A DNA stretch of 58,815 nt from an uncultured Alphaproteobacteria bacterium (GCA_944393175.1 CALXZH010000010.1:66733-125547), one strand, 5' to 3'. Counted from the first letter of the stretch, positions 50,061-58,815 are shown. Notes: generated by a model not told the origin, from the letters alone. Numbers and translations are program-made.

Positions 50061-50797
50061 ACGATTGAGCGTTTGGCTTGATAAGCCATAAAGTTTTGTG
50101 TGGGCGGTAATATAAGAAATACCGCACGATTGTCGTTGGTGTGGGTGTGCTTGTGCAGATTAAAGGTATCGGCAACAATCTGTTCAACGTCAATATTATA
50201 CTTTTGATTAAAGTAATCTCTTAACTCAAAAGCTTTATCTTCATAAGATAGGTTTTTGATGTGGTAAAATTGTTTGTTCTTATCTAATCGTTGGCGGATA
50301 CTCATAATTTCTTTGCCACGGGAAAACAGGTCTGCTAACTGAATTAGACGGTCGTAATCGTTATATTTAACTTTTTTCAGATAGTTTTGTGCAAACTTAA
50401 ATGACTTTTCATCATAAGTCGGAAAATCATCGGCTTTTATATTAGGGTCAATAAAATTGTGTGTAATGCAAATAGGAGCTACATCAGGATAGCCGATTTT
50501 ACGGAGATAGTTATATCCCTCTAAACTATGCGGAACTTTGGTTACCGTTTCATCTTTAATGCGGCCGATGTCATGCAAAAGACCTAATACATAAGCGGTT
50601 TCTGGATTAAGTGATTTGGTTTTGGCGGCGATGTTCTCCGCAATTTTGGCAACATTAAATACATGGATTCCATGTTCAAAGATAATTCTTTGGTTGGATC
50701 CATTGTAAATCCTTTCCTGCAAATAGCTATTTGCCAAACGTACCGCCGTGATACGTGAGGGCAGATAGCCTTTATCGTAATTATTTAGTGCTGACAT
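50057..50797 (-). CDS. HD-domain phosphohydrolase, distant fourth paralogue
   Basis: The 246-residue protein resembles the trio at 16.6-18.5 kb: H45, H75-D76 (GLLHDIGRI), a His in VPHSLEGYNYL, a His in ICITHNF and an Asp in DYDRLIQLADLF. YxxxxxIGYPDVA matches the trio's LGY-D-(L/V)A step. It lacks the C-terminal C-x-C-D motif and instead ends with a tail of about 40 residues (NLHKHTHTNDNRAVFLILPP). It is inserted, antisense, between murU and addB. Substrate unknown. Confidence 0.8.
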   Translation of the reverse strand: MSALNNYDKGYLPSRITAVRLANSYLQERIYNGSNQRIIFEHGIHVFNVAKIAENIAAKTKSLNPETAYVLGLLHDIGRIKDETVTKVPHSLEGYNYLRKIGYPDVAPICITHNFIDPNIKADDFPTYDEKSFKFAQNYLKKVKYNDYDRLIQLADLFSRGKEIMSIRQRLDKNKQFYHIKNLSYEDKAFELRDYFNQKYNIDVEQIVADTFNLHKHTHTNDNRAVFLILPPTQNFMAYQAKRSIV

Positions 50798-50923
50798 TGT
50801 TTTCCGCTTATTTGTAAATCTGGTTTGTCATATCACCTTATTATAAAGAAAACAAGTTAAAAAAACGTCGCTGTCTATATGTTTGTGTTTGACTATTTGG
50901 TGATTTGTTTTAAACTCTTTGCC

Positions 50924-53809
50924 ATGATGAATAATGTTTTTAATATTCCGGCCGGTTGCGCGCTTGCCGATGTTTTGGCCGAAAAGTTTTTGAGAGAATA
51001 TCAGGGGAATCCTTTCGGGTTAACCGATGTATTGTTTTTGTTGCCAAACAGGCGTGCGGTTAAAACTCTTAAAGATGCCTTTGTGCGTTTGCAAGGGGCT
51101 CAACCGACATTATTGCCGCAGATGTCGCCGCTTGGGGATGTGGAAGAAGATGAACTGTTTTTGAGCGGGTTTGACTTGGGCGGTGTGTTAAAAGAGCTTT
51201 CTCCTGCAATTTCAAAAGTTGAACGCTTGCTCTTGTTTACTAAAATTGTAATGGCAAAACCTGTTGAATACGGTATTGAAAAGTTAGCCGCCAATCAGGC
51301 GTGCTTTTTGGCGCAAGAGCTTGCCTCGTTGATTGATATGGCTGATAATTTGGGGTTGGACTTTAAGAACTTATCTGATTTGGTGCCGGATGAATATGCA
51401 ACTCATTGGCAAGAAACTCTCAAATTTTTGGAAATCATTACCACCTATTGGCCGGAAATTTTAAAAGAAAAAGGCAAGGTTGATGCCGCTTTTAGGCGCA
51501 ATCAACTCTTGAAGGCTGAAATTGAATATTGGAAAACTTGCTCAACCCAAAAAAGAATCGTGATTGCCGGAACAACGGCTGCTTTTCCTTTGATGAAAGA
51601 GTTGGTTAAGACCGTGCTCGGGCTTGAAAAAGGCGAGCTTTATTTGGCCGGAATCGATAAGTATTTGGAAGATGAATCTTGGGAAAAAATTGATGAAACA
51701 CATCCGCAATTTGAAATTAAAGAATTGTTGGATTATTTGGAAATATCTCGCAGAGATATTCCCGATTTGCAAGCCCCGCAAAATGAGAATCGAAATATTT
51801 TGGTGAGCGAAATTATGCGTCCGGCGGCAACTACTGAAAAGTGGCGAGATATTGCTCAAAAGGGGATTAAGTTTGACGCGGTCAATGGTATTTCTTTGGT
51901 GAATTGTACGGATATTCGCGAAGAGGCGCTCAGTATTGCCTTGATGATGCGGGAAATGCTGGAAATTCCTGAAAAAACTGCAGCGCTTGTGACATCTGAC
52001 AGAAATTTGGCCAGACGCGTGGCGGCCGAGTTGCAACGCTGGAATTTGAAGGTTGATGATTCAGCCGGTTGCCCTTTGGGTTTAACCCCGCTTGGAATAT
52101 TTTTACGGCTTGTGCTTGAGGTTTGTCAGAGCGATTTCAGAGATACGGTCTTACTTGCATTGTTAAAGCACCCGTTGACTTGTTTGGGGCAAGACGGTTT
52201 TAGGGTGCGTAAATTGGCCAGAGAATATGAACGGCAAGTTTTGCGAAATGGCGGAGAGGTCAGCTCGGAAAGTCAAGCCTTGATTGATGGCATTAAAGAG
52301 GCTTTGCGTCCGCTCTATGAGATGATTCATACACCGATGGTGGATTTTAAGCAATTATTGGCAACGCATATTCAGGTGGCTGAAAAACTGGCGGCAACAG
52401 AAGATAAAACCGGTGATAAAATCTTGTGGAAGGGTGATGCCGGAGAAGCTGGTGCAGCCTTTATTGCCGATTTGTATGCTGATGCGCAAGTTTTGGGTTC
52501 AATAGGCGGTGCGGAATATTTGGGCTTGTTTGAGGCATTGATGACCGGAGTTACCGTTCGACCAAAATATGGAACACACCCACGTTTGAGTATTTTGGGA
52601 CCGATTGAGGCCAGATTTTCGCATTTTGACCGCGTGATTATCGGTGAGGTTAATGAAAATATTTGGCCGTTGGCGGTGAGTGCCGACCCGTGGATGTCAA
52701 GACCTATGAAAAAGCAATTCGGTTTTCCGTTGCCGGAGCGAAATATCGGCGTCGGGGCTTATGATTTTAGCCAACTCTTGGCCAATGATGAGGTCTATTT
52801 GGTGAGAGCCGAGCGGGTGATGGGAACCCCAATGGTGAAGTCTCGTTGGTGGATGCGTTTGGAAACCGTGTTGGCGGCCTTGAATATTCCGATTGAAAAA
52901 CTTGAAGACAATGCTTTTCGGATGTGGGCGAGATTTTTGGATAGAAGCGAAGATTTTAAACGCCTTTTGCCGCCTTGTCCAAAACCGCCGGTTGAGGCTC
53001 GTCCGAGAGAGCTTTCGGCCAGCGCCATTGAGAATTGGATGCGTGACCCGTATATTATTTTTGCAAAATATATTCTAAAACTCAAAAAACTTGATGATTT
53101 GGAGCAAGATGTGACTTTTGCCGATTACGGAACAATTATTCATGCCGTGTTGGAAGAGTTTAACCGCAAGTATAATCACCAATTTCCGCAAAATGCCAAA
53201 GAAGAACTTTTGGCTTTGGGCGAAAAGTATTTTAAGGAAAATGAAATTGCCGCTGAGACCAAGGCTTTTTGGTGGCCTAATTTTGAAAAAACAGTTGATT
53301 GGTTGGTAAGTAAAGAAAGCACTTATCGCGATGAGGTCAGCACGGTTTATAATGAAGTTCAGGGACGTTATAGTTTTGAGGCGCCGGCGGGAACATTTAC
53401 GGTGACGGCTCGAGCTGATAGAATCGATGAAACGAGAGATGGAAAAGTTAATATTATTGACTACAAGACCGGTCAGGCTCGTTCACCCAAAGAGGTGAAA
53501 GCAGGCTATGCGCCACAGTTGCCAATAGAAGGAATTATTGCGCAAAACGGCGGCTTTGAGGGGTTAAGAGCTAAAGAAGTGGCGGCTTTGATGTATTGGC
53601 AATTGGGCAAAAAAGAAACGGTTTTGGATGAAGATATTGATGAAGTGCTCAATAAGAATTTGACCAATTTGCGAGAGTTGGTGAGCTTGTTTGATTTTCA
53701 AGATACGGCTTATATCAGCAAGCCAAACCCAAAATATGCGCCGAAATATTCGGATTATGAGCATTTGGCAAGAGTGAAAGAATGGTCGGTGGTGGAAGAT
53801 GACGACTAA
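50924..53809 (+). CDS. addB: Double-strand break repair protein AddB
   Basis: AddB is the second nuclease subunit of the AddAB helicase-nuclease. The protein of about 961 residues (ATG 50924; an ATG directly after it is equally possible) has a UvrD-like but degenerate N-terminal half (VLFLLPNRRAVKTLKDAFVRLQG), conserved ASAIENWMRDPYIIFAKYILKL and a C-terminal RecB-like nuclease with TARADRIDETRDGKVNIIDYKTG (the D and DYK catalytic residues) and YAPQLPIEG. The upstream frame to 50879 has no family match. Its end overlaps addA by 11 bp. Confidence 0.93.
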   Translation: MMNNVFNIPAGCALADVLAEKFLREYQGNPFGLTDVLFLLPNRRAVKTLKDAFVRLQGAQPTLLPQMSPLGDVEEDELFLSGFDLGGVLKELSPAISKVERLLLFTKIVMAKPVEYGIEKLAANQACFLAQELASLIDMADNLGLDFKNLSDLVPDEYATHWQETLKFLEIITTYWPEILKEKGKVDAAFRRNQLLKAEIEYWKTCSTQKRIVIAGTTAAFPLMKELVKTVLGLEKGELYLAGIDKYLEDESWEKIDETHPQFEIKELLDYLEISRRDIPDLQAPQNENRNILVSEIMRPAATTEKWRDIAQKGIKFDAVNGISLVNCTDIREEALSIALMMREMLEIPEKTAALVTSDRNLARRVAAELQRWNLKVDDSAGCPLGLTPLGIFLRLVLEVCQSDFRDTVLLALLKHPLTCLGQDGFRVRKLAREYERQVLRNGGEVSSESQALIDGIKEALRPLYEMIHTPMVDFKQLLATHIQVAEKLAATEDKTGDKILWKGDAGEAGAAFIADLYADAQVLGSIGGAEYLGLFEALMTGVTVRPKYGTHPRLSILGPIEARFSHFDRVIIGEVNENIWPLAVSADPWMSRPMKKQFGFPLPERNIGVGAYDFSQLLANDEVYLVRAERVMGTPMVKSRWWMRLETVLAALNIPIEKLEDNAFRMWARFLDRSEDFKRLLPPCPKPPVEARPRELSASAIENWMRDPYIIFAKYILKLKKLDDLEQDVTFADYGTIIHAVLEEFNRKYNHQFPQNAKEELLALGEKYFKENEIAAETKAFWWPNFEKTVDWLVSKESTYRDEVSTVYNEVQGRYSFEAPAGTFTVTARADRIDETRDGKVNIIDYKTGQARSPKEVKAGYAPQLPIEGIIAQNGGFEGLRAKEVAALMYWQLGKKETVLDEDIDEVLNKNLTNLRELVSLFDFQDTAYISKPNPKYAPKYSDYEHLARVKEWSVVEDDD

Positions 53810-56800
53810 TAACGGCACAAATATGCAAGAAGAGGTTAAACTTCAACGCGAAAAACGCGGTGGTTTGGCAACACAGCAACAAAGAAAAGCTGCGGACCCT
53901 TTGCGTTCGGTTTGGGTGGAGGCTTCTGCCGGAACGGGCAAGACCAAGGTGTTGTCAGACAGAGTTTTGAGAATTTTGCTTAAAGGCGTAAAGCCTTCTA
54001 AAATCTTGTGCTTGACCTACACAAAAGCGGCGGCGGTGGAGATGAGCTCGCGTATTGCCGGAAGATTAAGTCGTTGGGCTGTGGCAAGTGAAGATGATTT
54101 GCACAAAGAACTGAAGGCTTTATTAGGGCAGCTTCCGGCCGAACAAAAAGATTATGCCAAGTTGGAGGCAACGGCCAGACAGCTGTTTGCGGTGTTGTTG
54201 GATACACCGGGTGGTATGAAAATTCAGACCATTCATAGTTTTTGTCAGGAGATTTTGAAAAGATTTCCGTTGGAGGCTAAAATATCGCCTTATTTTGAGG
54301 TGATGGATGACAGAACCGCCGATGAGGCGTTGGCTGAAATTCAAAAAAAACTTCTCAAAAAAATTGAAGACGAGCCTATGAGCGATGTGGCGCAGGCGTT
54401 GGGGTATTTAACCAAAAAAGTCAGCGAATTTAAGTTTCCGGAAATTATGGGAAGTTTGGCTGAGAATCGAAACAAAATCACCAAGCTTTTTTTGAATTAC
54501 CAAAATAAACAAGCCTTACTTGAAGCTTTGGCTGAAAAATTAGATGTTCGACTTGGCGATACTGAAGAATCTTTGGTGGCTGAGTTTATGAAAAACATTA
54601 TCCGCAGTGATTTGAAGCTTGTACAAAATGCATGGTTTCAGGGTAGCCCGAGCGATGTAAAAAATGCCGAGATTTTGGCGGGCTTAGCCGAAAGAGATTT
54701 TTTGCCGCAGGATTTTAAGGTTTATAAAAATCTGTTCTTAACTCAAGGAAAACCAAGAGCCAAAGCCGGAACAAAAGGCGCCTTGGCCAGTGAACCGCGC
54801 TTGGAAGAGATTTTCTTTGGGCAAGCCGAAAAGTTGGTTGAGTTAGAAAATAAACTGACGGCAGTTCGGGTTTTTGCCTCAACCTCGGCGGTGTTGACTT
54901 TGGCCGAAGAACTTATCGGGGGCTATAATTATTTTAAGAAAATCCACTCGAAAATGGATTATGAAGATTTAATCGTCTTAACCAGAAATTTGTTGGAAGA
55001 CAGAAGTGTTGCCGAGTGGGTGCTATATAAGTTAGACGGTGGTATTGACCATGTTTTGATTGATGAGGCGCAAGACACCTCGCCAAACCAATGGGCGATT
55101 ATTCGTGCGTTGACAGATGGCTTTTTTGATAATTTGGATGAAGTTAACAAAACAGTTTTTGCCGTTGGGGACAGAAAGCAATCAATTTATAGTTTTCAGG
55201 GCGCAGACCCCAAAGAATTTGATAAAATGCGCCAGTATTTTGCAGAGAAATCGCATAATTTTGATGAAGTGAAATTGGAGGTTTCTTTCCGCTCAACCGC
55301 AGCGGTGCTCGATTGTGTTAATACGGTTTTTGGGGATGACTATGCCAAAAGCGGTGTGATTTCCGAAGGCGAGGATATTACGCATATTCCTTTTCGTATC
55401 GGTGATGGCGGCAGAGTGGAACTTTGGCCGATTGTGGAGCCTGAAGAGGGCGATAATCCCGATATGTGGCGCCCGCCGGTGGAAAGAGTGAGCGGGGTTT
55501 CAACCTCGTCTCGTTTGGCAAAAATGATTGCCTTGAAGATTAAACAATCGGTTGAAAGCGGCGATATTTTAATTTCGCAAAATCGGCCGGTCAGGTATCG
55601 CGATTTTATGATTTTGGTGCAACGGCGCAACAGTTTTGTAGAGGAAATGGTGCGCGAGTGCAAAAATGTCGGGGTTAATGTTGCGGGCGTTGATAAAATT
55701 AAATTGTTAGAGCAAATCGGGGTGCAAGATTTGGTGTCTTTGGGCAAGTTTTTGCTTTTGTCCAGCGATGATTTGACTTTGGCAGAAGTGTTGAAATCAC
55801 CTCTTTTCGGGCTTGATGACGATGATTTGTTTGAGCTTTGCTATAACCGCAAAGGGGCTTCCCTTTGGACCAGATTGTGTGACAATAAAAAATATTTTGA
55901 GACCTATAAAAGTCTGCGTGAATTGTTGGATTTGGCGGATTATGTACGTCCGTTTGAGCTTTATTCCACGGTTTTGAATAAGCAAAAAGGGCGGTGGAAG
56001 TTTGTGCAACGTATGGGCTTGGAAGTTGAAGACGGTTTGGATGAATTTATGAATTTGACTTTGGCTTATGAGCAAGAGCATATTCCGACCTTGCAAGGCT
56101 TTATTCAATGGATTGGCTCCGATGAGGTTGAGATAAAGCGTGAGTTGGAGCAAAGCGAGGCTGATGCGGTGCGGATTATGACCGTGCACGGTTCTAAGGG
56201 TTTGCAAGCGCCTATCGTGATTTTGCCGGATACTATCAGAATGGTGAATACCAGTAAAAAAGGCGGTATGCTCTGGGATGATTTATTTTATTATCCTTTG
56301 TCATCAGCGGATTATGATAAAAATTGCGTCAGAATTAAAGATGAAGAAGCGCTGTTGGCAAATGAGGAATACAAAAGATTGCTTTATGTGGCTTTGACGC
56401 GTGCCGAAGACAGGTTGTGTGTTTGCGGGTATCGAAAAAGTAATGCCGAAAAAGATGAATCTTGGTATGGAATCTGCAAAAAAGGTTTGAGCAAAATTGC
56501 CGAAGATGACGGTGCGGGTAATCTCAAATATCAAAATGAGCAAGTTTTGGAAGTGAAGAAAAAAGGTGTTTCTCAGGTAAGAGATTTTATTAGACCTGAG
56601 TTTCCATGGTTATCTGAAAATGCGCCGGAAGAGAATCCGTTGGCAAAGCCTTATATGCCGTCTAAACCCGATGAAGATGAAAGTGACGTAGCTTTGGTTT
56701 CGCCTATCGGAGAAGACGGAGCGAATCGTTATCAACGCGGGCGAATTATTCATAAATTGTTGCAATTTTTGCCTGATGTTCAAACACTTGATAAAAGGCA

Positions 56801-57191
56801 GGTGATTGCCGAATTCTTGGCGAAAAATGCGCCGGAATATTCTCAGTCGCAAGTTGAACGAATCCAAAACGAAGTTATGAAGTTATTGGAAAATGAGCGG
56901 TTTGGAAAATTGTTTGGCGCGGATTCAAAGGCCGAAGTGCCGGTTATCGGTGAGGTTGACGGCAAGATTATTTCCGGTCAGATCGACCGTTTGGTGGTGA
57001 GTGGTGATGAGGTCTTGATTGTTGACTTTAAGACTAATCGTCCGGCGGCTAAAACTTTGGCCGAAGTGCCGGAAGTTTATTTTAAGCAGTTGCGGGCTTA
57101 TAAGTCTTTGCTTGAAAAAATTTATCAAGGAAAAACAATCAAAACCTTTTTGTTGTGGACGGATACAACCCAAATTATGCAGATAGAATGA
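53799..57191 (+). CDS. addA: Double-strand break repair helicase AddA
   Basis: AddA is the motor helicase and first nuclease of AddAB; the complex prepares ends for RecA. The 1130-residue protein has Walker A VEASAGTGKTKVLSDRVL (about 38-55), motif Ia KILCLTYTKAAAVEM, IQTIHSFCQEIL, Walker B VLIDEAQDTSPNQW, VGDRKQSIYSFQGA, VMTVHGSKGLQAPIVILPD-like motif V (IMTVHGSKGLQAP), LLYVALTRAEDRL, and a RecB-type nuclease (GQIDRLVVSGDEVLIVDFKTNR). No recBCD genes are seen. trxA follows 79 bp on. Confidence 0.95.
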   Translation: MTTNNGTNMQEEVKLQREKRGGLATQQQRKAADPLRSVWVEASAGTGKTKVLSDRVLRILLKGVKPSKILCLTYTKAAAVEMSSRIAGRLSRWAVASEDDLHKELKALLGQLPAEQKDYAKLEATARQLFAVLLDTPGGMKIQTIHSFCQEILKRFPLEAKISPYFEVMDDRTADEALAEIQKKLLKKIEDEPMSDVAQALGYLTKKVSEFKFPEIMGSLAENRNKITKLFLNYQNKQALLEALAEKLDVRLGDTEESLVAEFMKNIIRSDLKLVQNAWFQGSPSDVKNAEILAGLAERDFLPQDFKVYKNLFLTQGKPRAKAGTKGALASEPRLEEIFFGQAEKLVELENKLTAVRVFASTSAVLTLAEELIGGYNYFKKIHSKMDYEDLIVLTRNLLEDRSVAEWVLYKLDGGIDHVLIDEAQDTSPNQWAIIRALTDGFFDNLDEVNKTVFAVGDRKQSIYSFQGADPKEFDKMRQYFAEKSHNFDEVKLEVSFRSTAAVLDCVNTVFGDDYAKSGVISEGEDITHIPFRIGDGGRVELWPIVEPEEGDNPDMWRPPVERVSGVSTSSRLAKMIALKIKQSVESGDILISQNRPVRYRDFMILVQRRNSFVEEMVRECKNVGVNVAGVDKIKLLEQIGVQDLVSLGKFLLLSSDDLTLAEVLKSPLFGLDDDDLFELCYNRKGASLWTRLCDNKKYFETYKSLRELLDLADYVRPFELYSTVLNKQKGRWKFVQRMGLEVEDGLDEFMNLTLAYEQEHIPTLQGFIQWIGSDEVEIKRELEQSEADAVRIMTVHGSKGLQAPIVILPDTIRMVNTSKKGGMLWDDLFYYPLSSADYDKNCVRIKDEEALLANEEYKRLLYVALTRAEDRLCVCGYRKSNAEKDESWYGICKKGLSKIAEDDGAGNLKYQNEQVLEVKKKGVSQVRDFIRPEFPWLSENAPEENPLAKPYMPSKPDEDESDVALVSPIGEDGANRYQRGRIIHKLLQFLPDVQTLDKRQVIAEFLAKNAPEYSQSQVERIQNEVMKLLENERFGKLFGADSKAEVPVIGEVDGKIISGQIDRLVVSGDEVLIVDFKTNRPAAKTLAEVPEVYFKQLRAYKSLLEKIYQGKTIKTFLLWTDTTQIMQIE

Positions 57192-57270
57192 GGTTTTTTG
57201 ATAATAAGTCTTTAATAAAAAATTTTTTTCATTATATTAAATGTATCTGAAATTAAAACTATGGGAGTAA

Positions 57271-57591
57271 ATGACTATGAAACAGATTACTGACAGCCAG
57301 TTTGAAGATGAAGTATTGAAAGCTAAAGGGCTGGTTTTGGTTGATTTTTGGGCTGAGTGGTGTGGCCCTTGCCGCCAATTGGGTCCGATTTTGGAAGAAG
57401 TTTCCAAAGAAATGGGCGACAAATGCCAAATTTGCAAAATGAATGTTGACGAATCTCCGAACACTGCCGCTCAATATGGAATCCGCAGTATCCCGACAAT
57501 GTTCTTGTTTAAGGACGGAAAACAAGTTGATGTTAAGGTTGGTTTGAACTCTCAGTCAACTTTGGTTAGTTGGTTGAATTCTCATCTCTAA
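57271..57591 (+). CDS. trxA: Thioredoxin 1
   Basis: This 106-residue thioredoxin has the active site FWAEWCGPCRQLGPILEE with C-G-P-C, KMNVDESPNTAAQYGIRSIPTMFLF with the cis-Pro, and GLNSQSTLVSWLNSHL. Two ATGs are possible: 57271, and 57277, which is better spaced (9 bases) from GGGAG. The addB-addA-trxA order is typical of Alphaproteobacteria. Confidence 0.95.
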   Translation: MTMKQITDSQFEDEVLKAKGLVLVDFWAEWCGPCRQLGPILEEVSKEMGDKCQICKMNVDESPNTAAQYGIRSIPTMFLFKDGKQVDVKVGLNSQSTLVSWLNSHL

Positions 57592-57611
57592 TCATTAGAG
57601 TAAGTAGTATA

Positions 57612-57643
57612 AAAAAATCCCTAAAGTTTTTAGGGATTTTTTT
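57612..57643 (+). terminator. Terminator after trxA
   Basis: ATCCCTAAA and TTTAGGGAT arms with A-run before and T7 after. It separates the core genome from the R-M locus. Confidence 0.88.
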
Positions 57644-57693
57644 GTATAGGGAATAAGACTTGTTTTAAGTATAGGGATAATGTGCCTAACATC

Positions 57694-57722
57694 TTGCAAA
57701 AATATATATTTTTTTGTAAGAA
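57694..57722 (+). promoter_or_regulatory. Weak candidate promoter for the R-M locus
   Basis: TTGCAA at 57694-57699 and TAAGAA at 57717-57722 are 17 bp apart. The start would be about 9 bases before AGGA and the ATG at 57738, giving a very short leader, so the call is tentative. Confidence 0.3.
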
Positions 57723-57737
57723 TAGTTTAGGAAAAAT

Positions 57738-58676
57738 ATGACGAATTTAGCTGTTTCATATAATAAAATAACCACTACTGCTCGGCCTGTTTTGAAATGG
57801 GCTGGCGGTAAAACACAGCTATTGCCTCAACTTAATGAATTGCTGCCGCCAAAATTAAAGGTAAATGCTATAAAAACATATATAGAGCCATTTGTCGGTG
57901 GGGCTGCAATGTTCTTTAATCTTTATAAAAATTATGATTTTCAAAATGTTTATCTTTTTGATACGAATCAAGAGTTAGTAATTCTTTACAATGTGATTAA
58001 AAATGACGTAAGACTGCTCATTAAAGAATTGGCTAATATTTCAAATGAATATTTTGCTTTATCGGAGCAAGATAGAGATGAATATTATTATTTGAGAAGA
58101 GATGAATATAATGCTTTTGATAAAAATTTTGATGTAAATAAATATAGTAAAGATTTTATAAGAAGAGCTGCTTTAACCATTTTTATCAATCGCACATGTT
58201 TTAACGGCTTATATCGTGTTAATTCCAAGAATAAATTTAATGTTCCAGTTGGAAAATATAAAAATCCGCGAATTTTGGATGAAGAAAATCTGTTGAGTGT
58301 TTCGGAGGCTTTACAAATAGCTGAAATTAAGCATTGTGATTTTTCTGAAACCTTAAAATATGCTGATAAAGATACATTTATATATTATGACCCACCATAT
58401 CGCCCAATTAGTAAGACATCTGCTTTTAATTCATATTCAGTAAATGATTTTGACGATGATGAGCAAATACGTTTAAAAAACATTTTTGATTTATGTGGTC
58501 AAAAAGGAGCTTTACAAATGGAAAGCAATTCAGACCCTACAAATTATATTGAAGATCTATTTTTTGATAATTTATATATAAAATATAAAATTCATCGCGT
58601 TAGTGCAACAAGAATAATAAATTCTAATGCCGAAAAAAGAGGCTCAATTAGGGAATTGGTTATTACCAATTATTAG
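57738..58676 (+). CDS. DNA adenine methyltransferase, DpnII/MboI M1 type (Dam family)
   Basis: The 312-residue protein matches the Dam/DpnM group that makes N6-methyladenine in GATC. VLKWAGGKTQLLPQL binds SAM, YIEPFVGGAAMFFNLY is motif I, FNGLYRVNSKNKFNVPVGKYKNPRI is the DpnM-type core, FIYYDPPYRP is the catalytic DPPY, and it ends RGSIRELVITNY. DpnII-type loci have two methyltransferases then the endonuclease; the next gene fits the second. Its AT-rich codons and position after a terminator suggest horizontal gain. The exact target is inferred from family. Confidence 0.88.
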   Translation: MTNLAVSYNKITTTARPVLKWAGGKTQLLPQLNELLPPKLKVNAIKTYIEPFVGGAAMFFNLYKNYDFQNVYLFDTNQELVILYNVIKNDVRLLIKELANISNEYFALSEQDRDEYYYLRRDEYNAFDKNFDVNKYSKDFIRRAALTIFINRTCFNGLYRVNSKNKFNVPVGKYKNPRILDEENLLSVSEALQIAEIKHCDFSETLKYADKDTFIYYDPPYRPISKTSAFNSYSVNDFDDDEQIRLKNIFDLCGQKGALQMESNSDPTNYIEDLFFDNLYIKYKIHRVSATRIINSNAEKRGSIRELVITNY

Positions 58677-58679
58677 TCT

Positions 58680-58815
58680 ATGAAGAAACCATATAGACTA
58701 TATAATGGCGATTGTTTTAAGATTTTAGAAGACTTTCCTTCCGAAACATTTGATATGATTTTTGCAGATCCACCGTATATGCTATCAAACGGTGGAATTA
58801 CTTGTCAAAATGGCA
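58680..58815 (+). CDS. Second adenine methyltransferase of the R-M locus (DpnA-like), cut by window end
   Basis: The frame starts 3 bases after the first methyltransferase and reads MKKPYRLYNGDCFKILEDFP, then MIFADPPYMLSNGGIT before the sequence ends. DPPY followed by xLSNGGI is characteristic of M.DpnIIB (DpnA), the beta-class enzyme that in Streptococcus methylates single-stranded GATC DNA. Only 45 residues are visible. The restriction endonuclease would be expected beyond the edge. Confidence 0.8.
   Translation, partial: MKKPYRLYNGDCFKILEDFPSETFDMIFADPPYMLSNGGITCQNG

Noticed and set aside
57738..58676. Solitary CcrM-type cell-cycle methyltransferase
   Set aside because: The gene order of motifs and FNGLYRVNSKNKFNVPVG core fit the Dam/DpnM group, not the GANTC enzyme CcrM.
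1..58815. tRNA, rRNA and CRISPR loci
   Set aside because: I looked for T-arm patterns and regularly spaced direct repeats in all intergenic gaps and found none. The origin-region motif is irregularly spaced and lies mostly in genes, so it is not a CRISPR array.

Overview
The window is a 58.8 kb piece of an AT-rich alphaproteobacterial chromosome, and it very probably spans the replication origin. The neighbourhood rho-mnmE-mnmG-rsmG-parA-parB on one side and coaE-dnaQ on the other is a classic origin-flanking order in Alphaproteobacteria. The pairing of recR, ybaB, dnaX and the SRP RNA, the addB-addA-trxA string and an alpha-type Mic60 protein fit the same class. Low GC, tight packing with many 1-14 bp overlaps, and missing pathway partners (no mlaD, amgK, pdxA, hemC/hemD or hrcA beside their usual neighbours) suggest a reduced, possibly host-associated lineage. 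That last point is inference.

Layout. (1) 1-12.98 kb: envelope and RNA genes (polysaccharide-deacetylase-like protein, rppH), then recR-ybaB-dnaX-SRP RNA, an LpoA-like lipoprotein divergent from rsmI-yraN, then a minus-strand run of SNase, tsaE, hprK, mlaE, mlaF, radA, cvpA. (2) 13.2-25.0 kb: the partition and tRNA-modification block on the minus strand (parB, parA, rsmG, mnmG, mnmE, rho). It is interrupted by a four-gene cassette of one PHP and three tandem HD phosphohydrolases between mnmG and rsmG. Two perfect parS palindromes lie inside rsmG and mnmG. A 14-bp motif is repeated seven times in one orientation across this block and nowhere else in the window. (3) 25.0-25.5 kb: the only long gene-free stretch, with four consensus-type DnaA boxes, several near matches and a phased array of TTAA half-sites. 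I call it oriC. (4) 25.5-34 kb: coaE, dnaQ, a histidine phosphatase, nth, tsaD, a Mic60-like protein, an ADP-dependent sugar kinase, aroK, a micro-membrane protein, xerD and an XRE regulator. (5) 34-45 kb: an unrecognised 300-aa protein, rsmA-surA-lptD-lptF/G, fabG-fabD and ftsK. (6) 45-57.6 kb: grpE, a glycogen-synthase-type glycosyltransferase, rph-rdgB, a MurU-like gene, a fourth HD gene, and addB-addA-trxA. (7) 57.7 kb to the end: the start of a DpnII/MboI-type restriction-modification locus (two adenine methyltransferases, the second cut by the window edge).

The observations I rate highest are: the origin-proximal motif TTTAAATAC(A/G)GTGT, which is read in different codon phases in different genes and so looks selected as DNA; the HD/PHP phosphohydrolase cassette between the parS sites; the oriC with TTAA-N7-TTAA repeats; an A9 slippage site in dnaX followed immediately by a -1-frame stop at the domain III boundary; a marked shortage of GATC across the whole window together with a GATC-type R-M locus at its edge; and an ADP-dependent sugar kinase, which is rare in bacteria. 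All functional calls come from reading the sequence; no database search was run.
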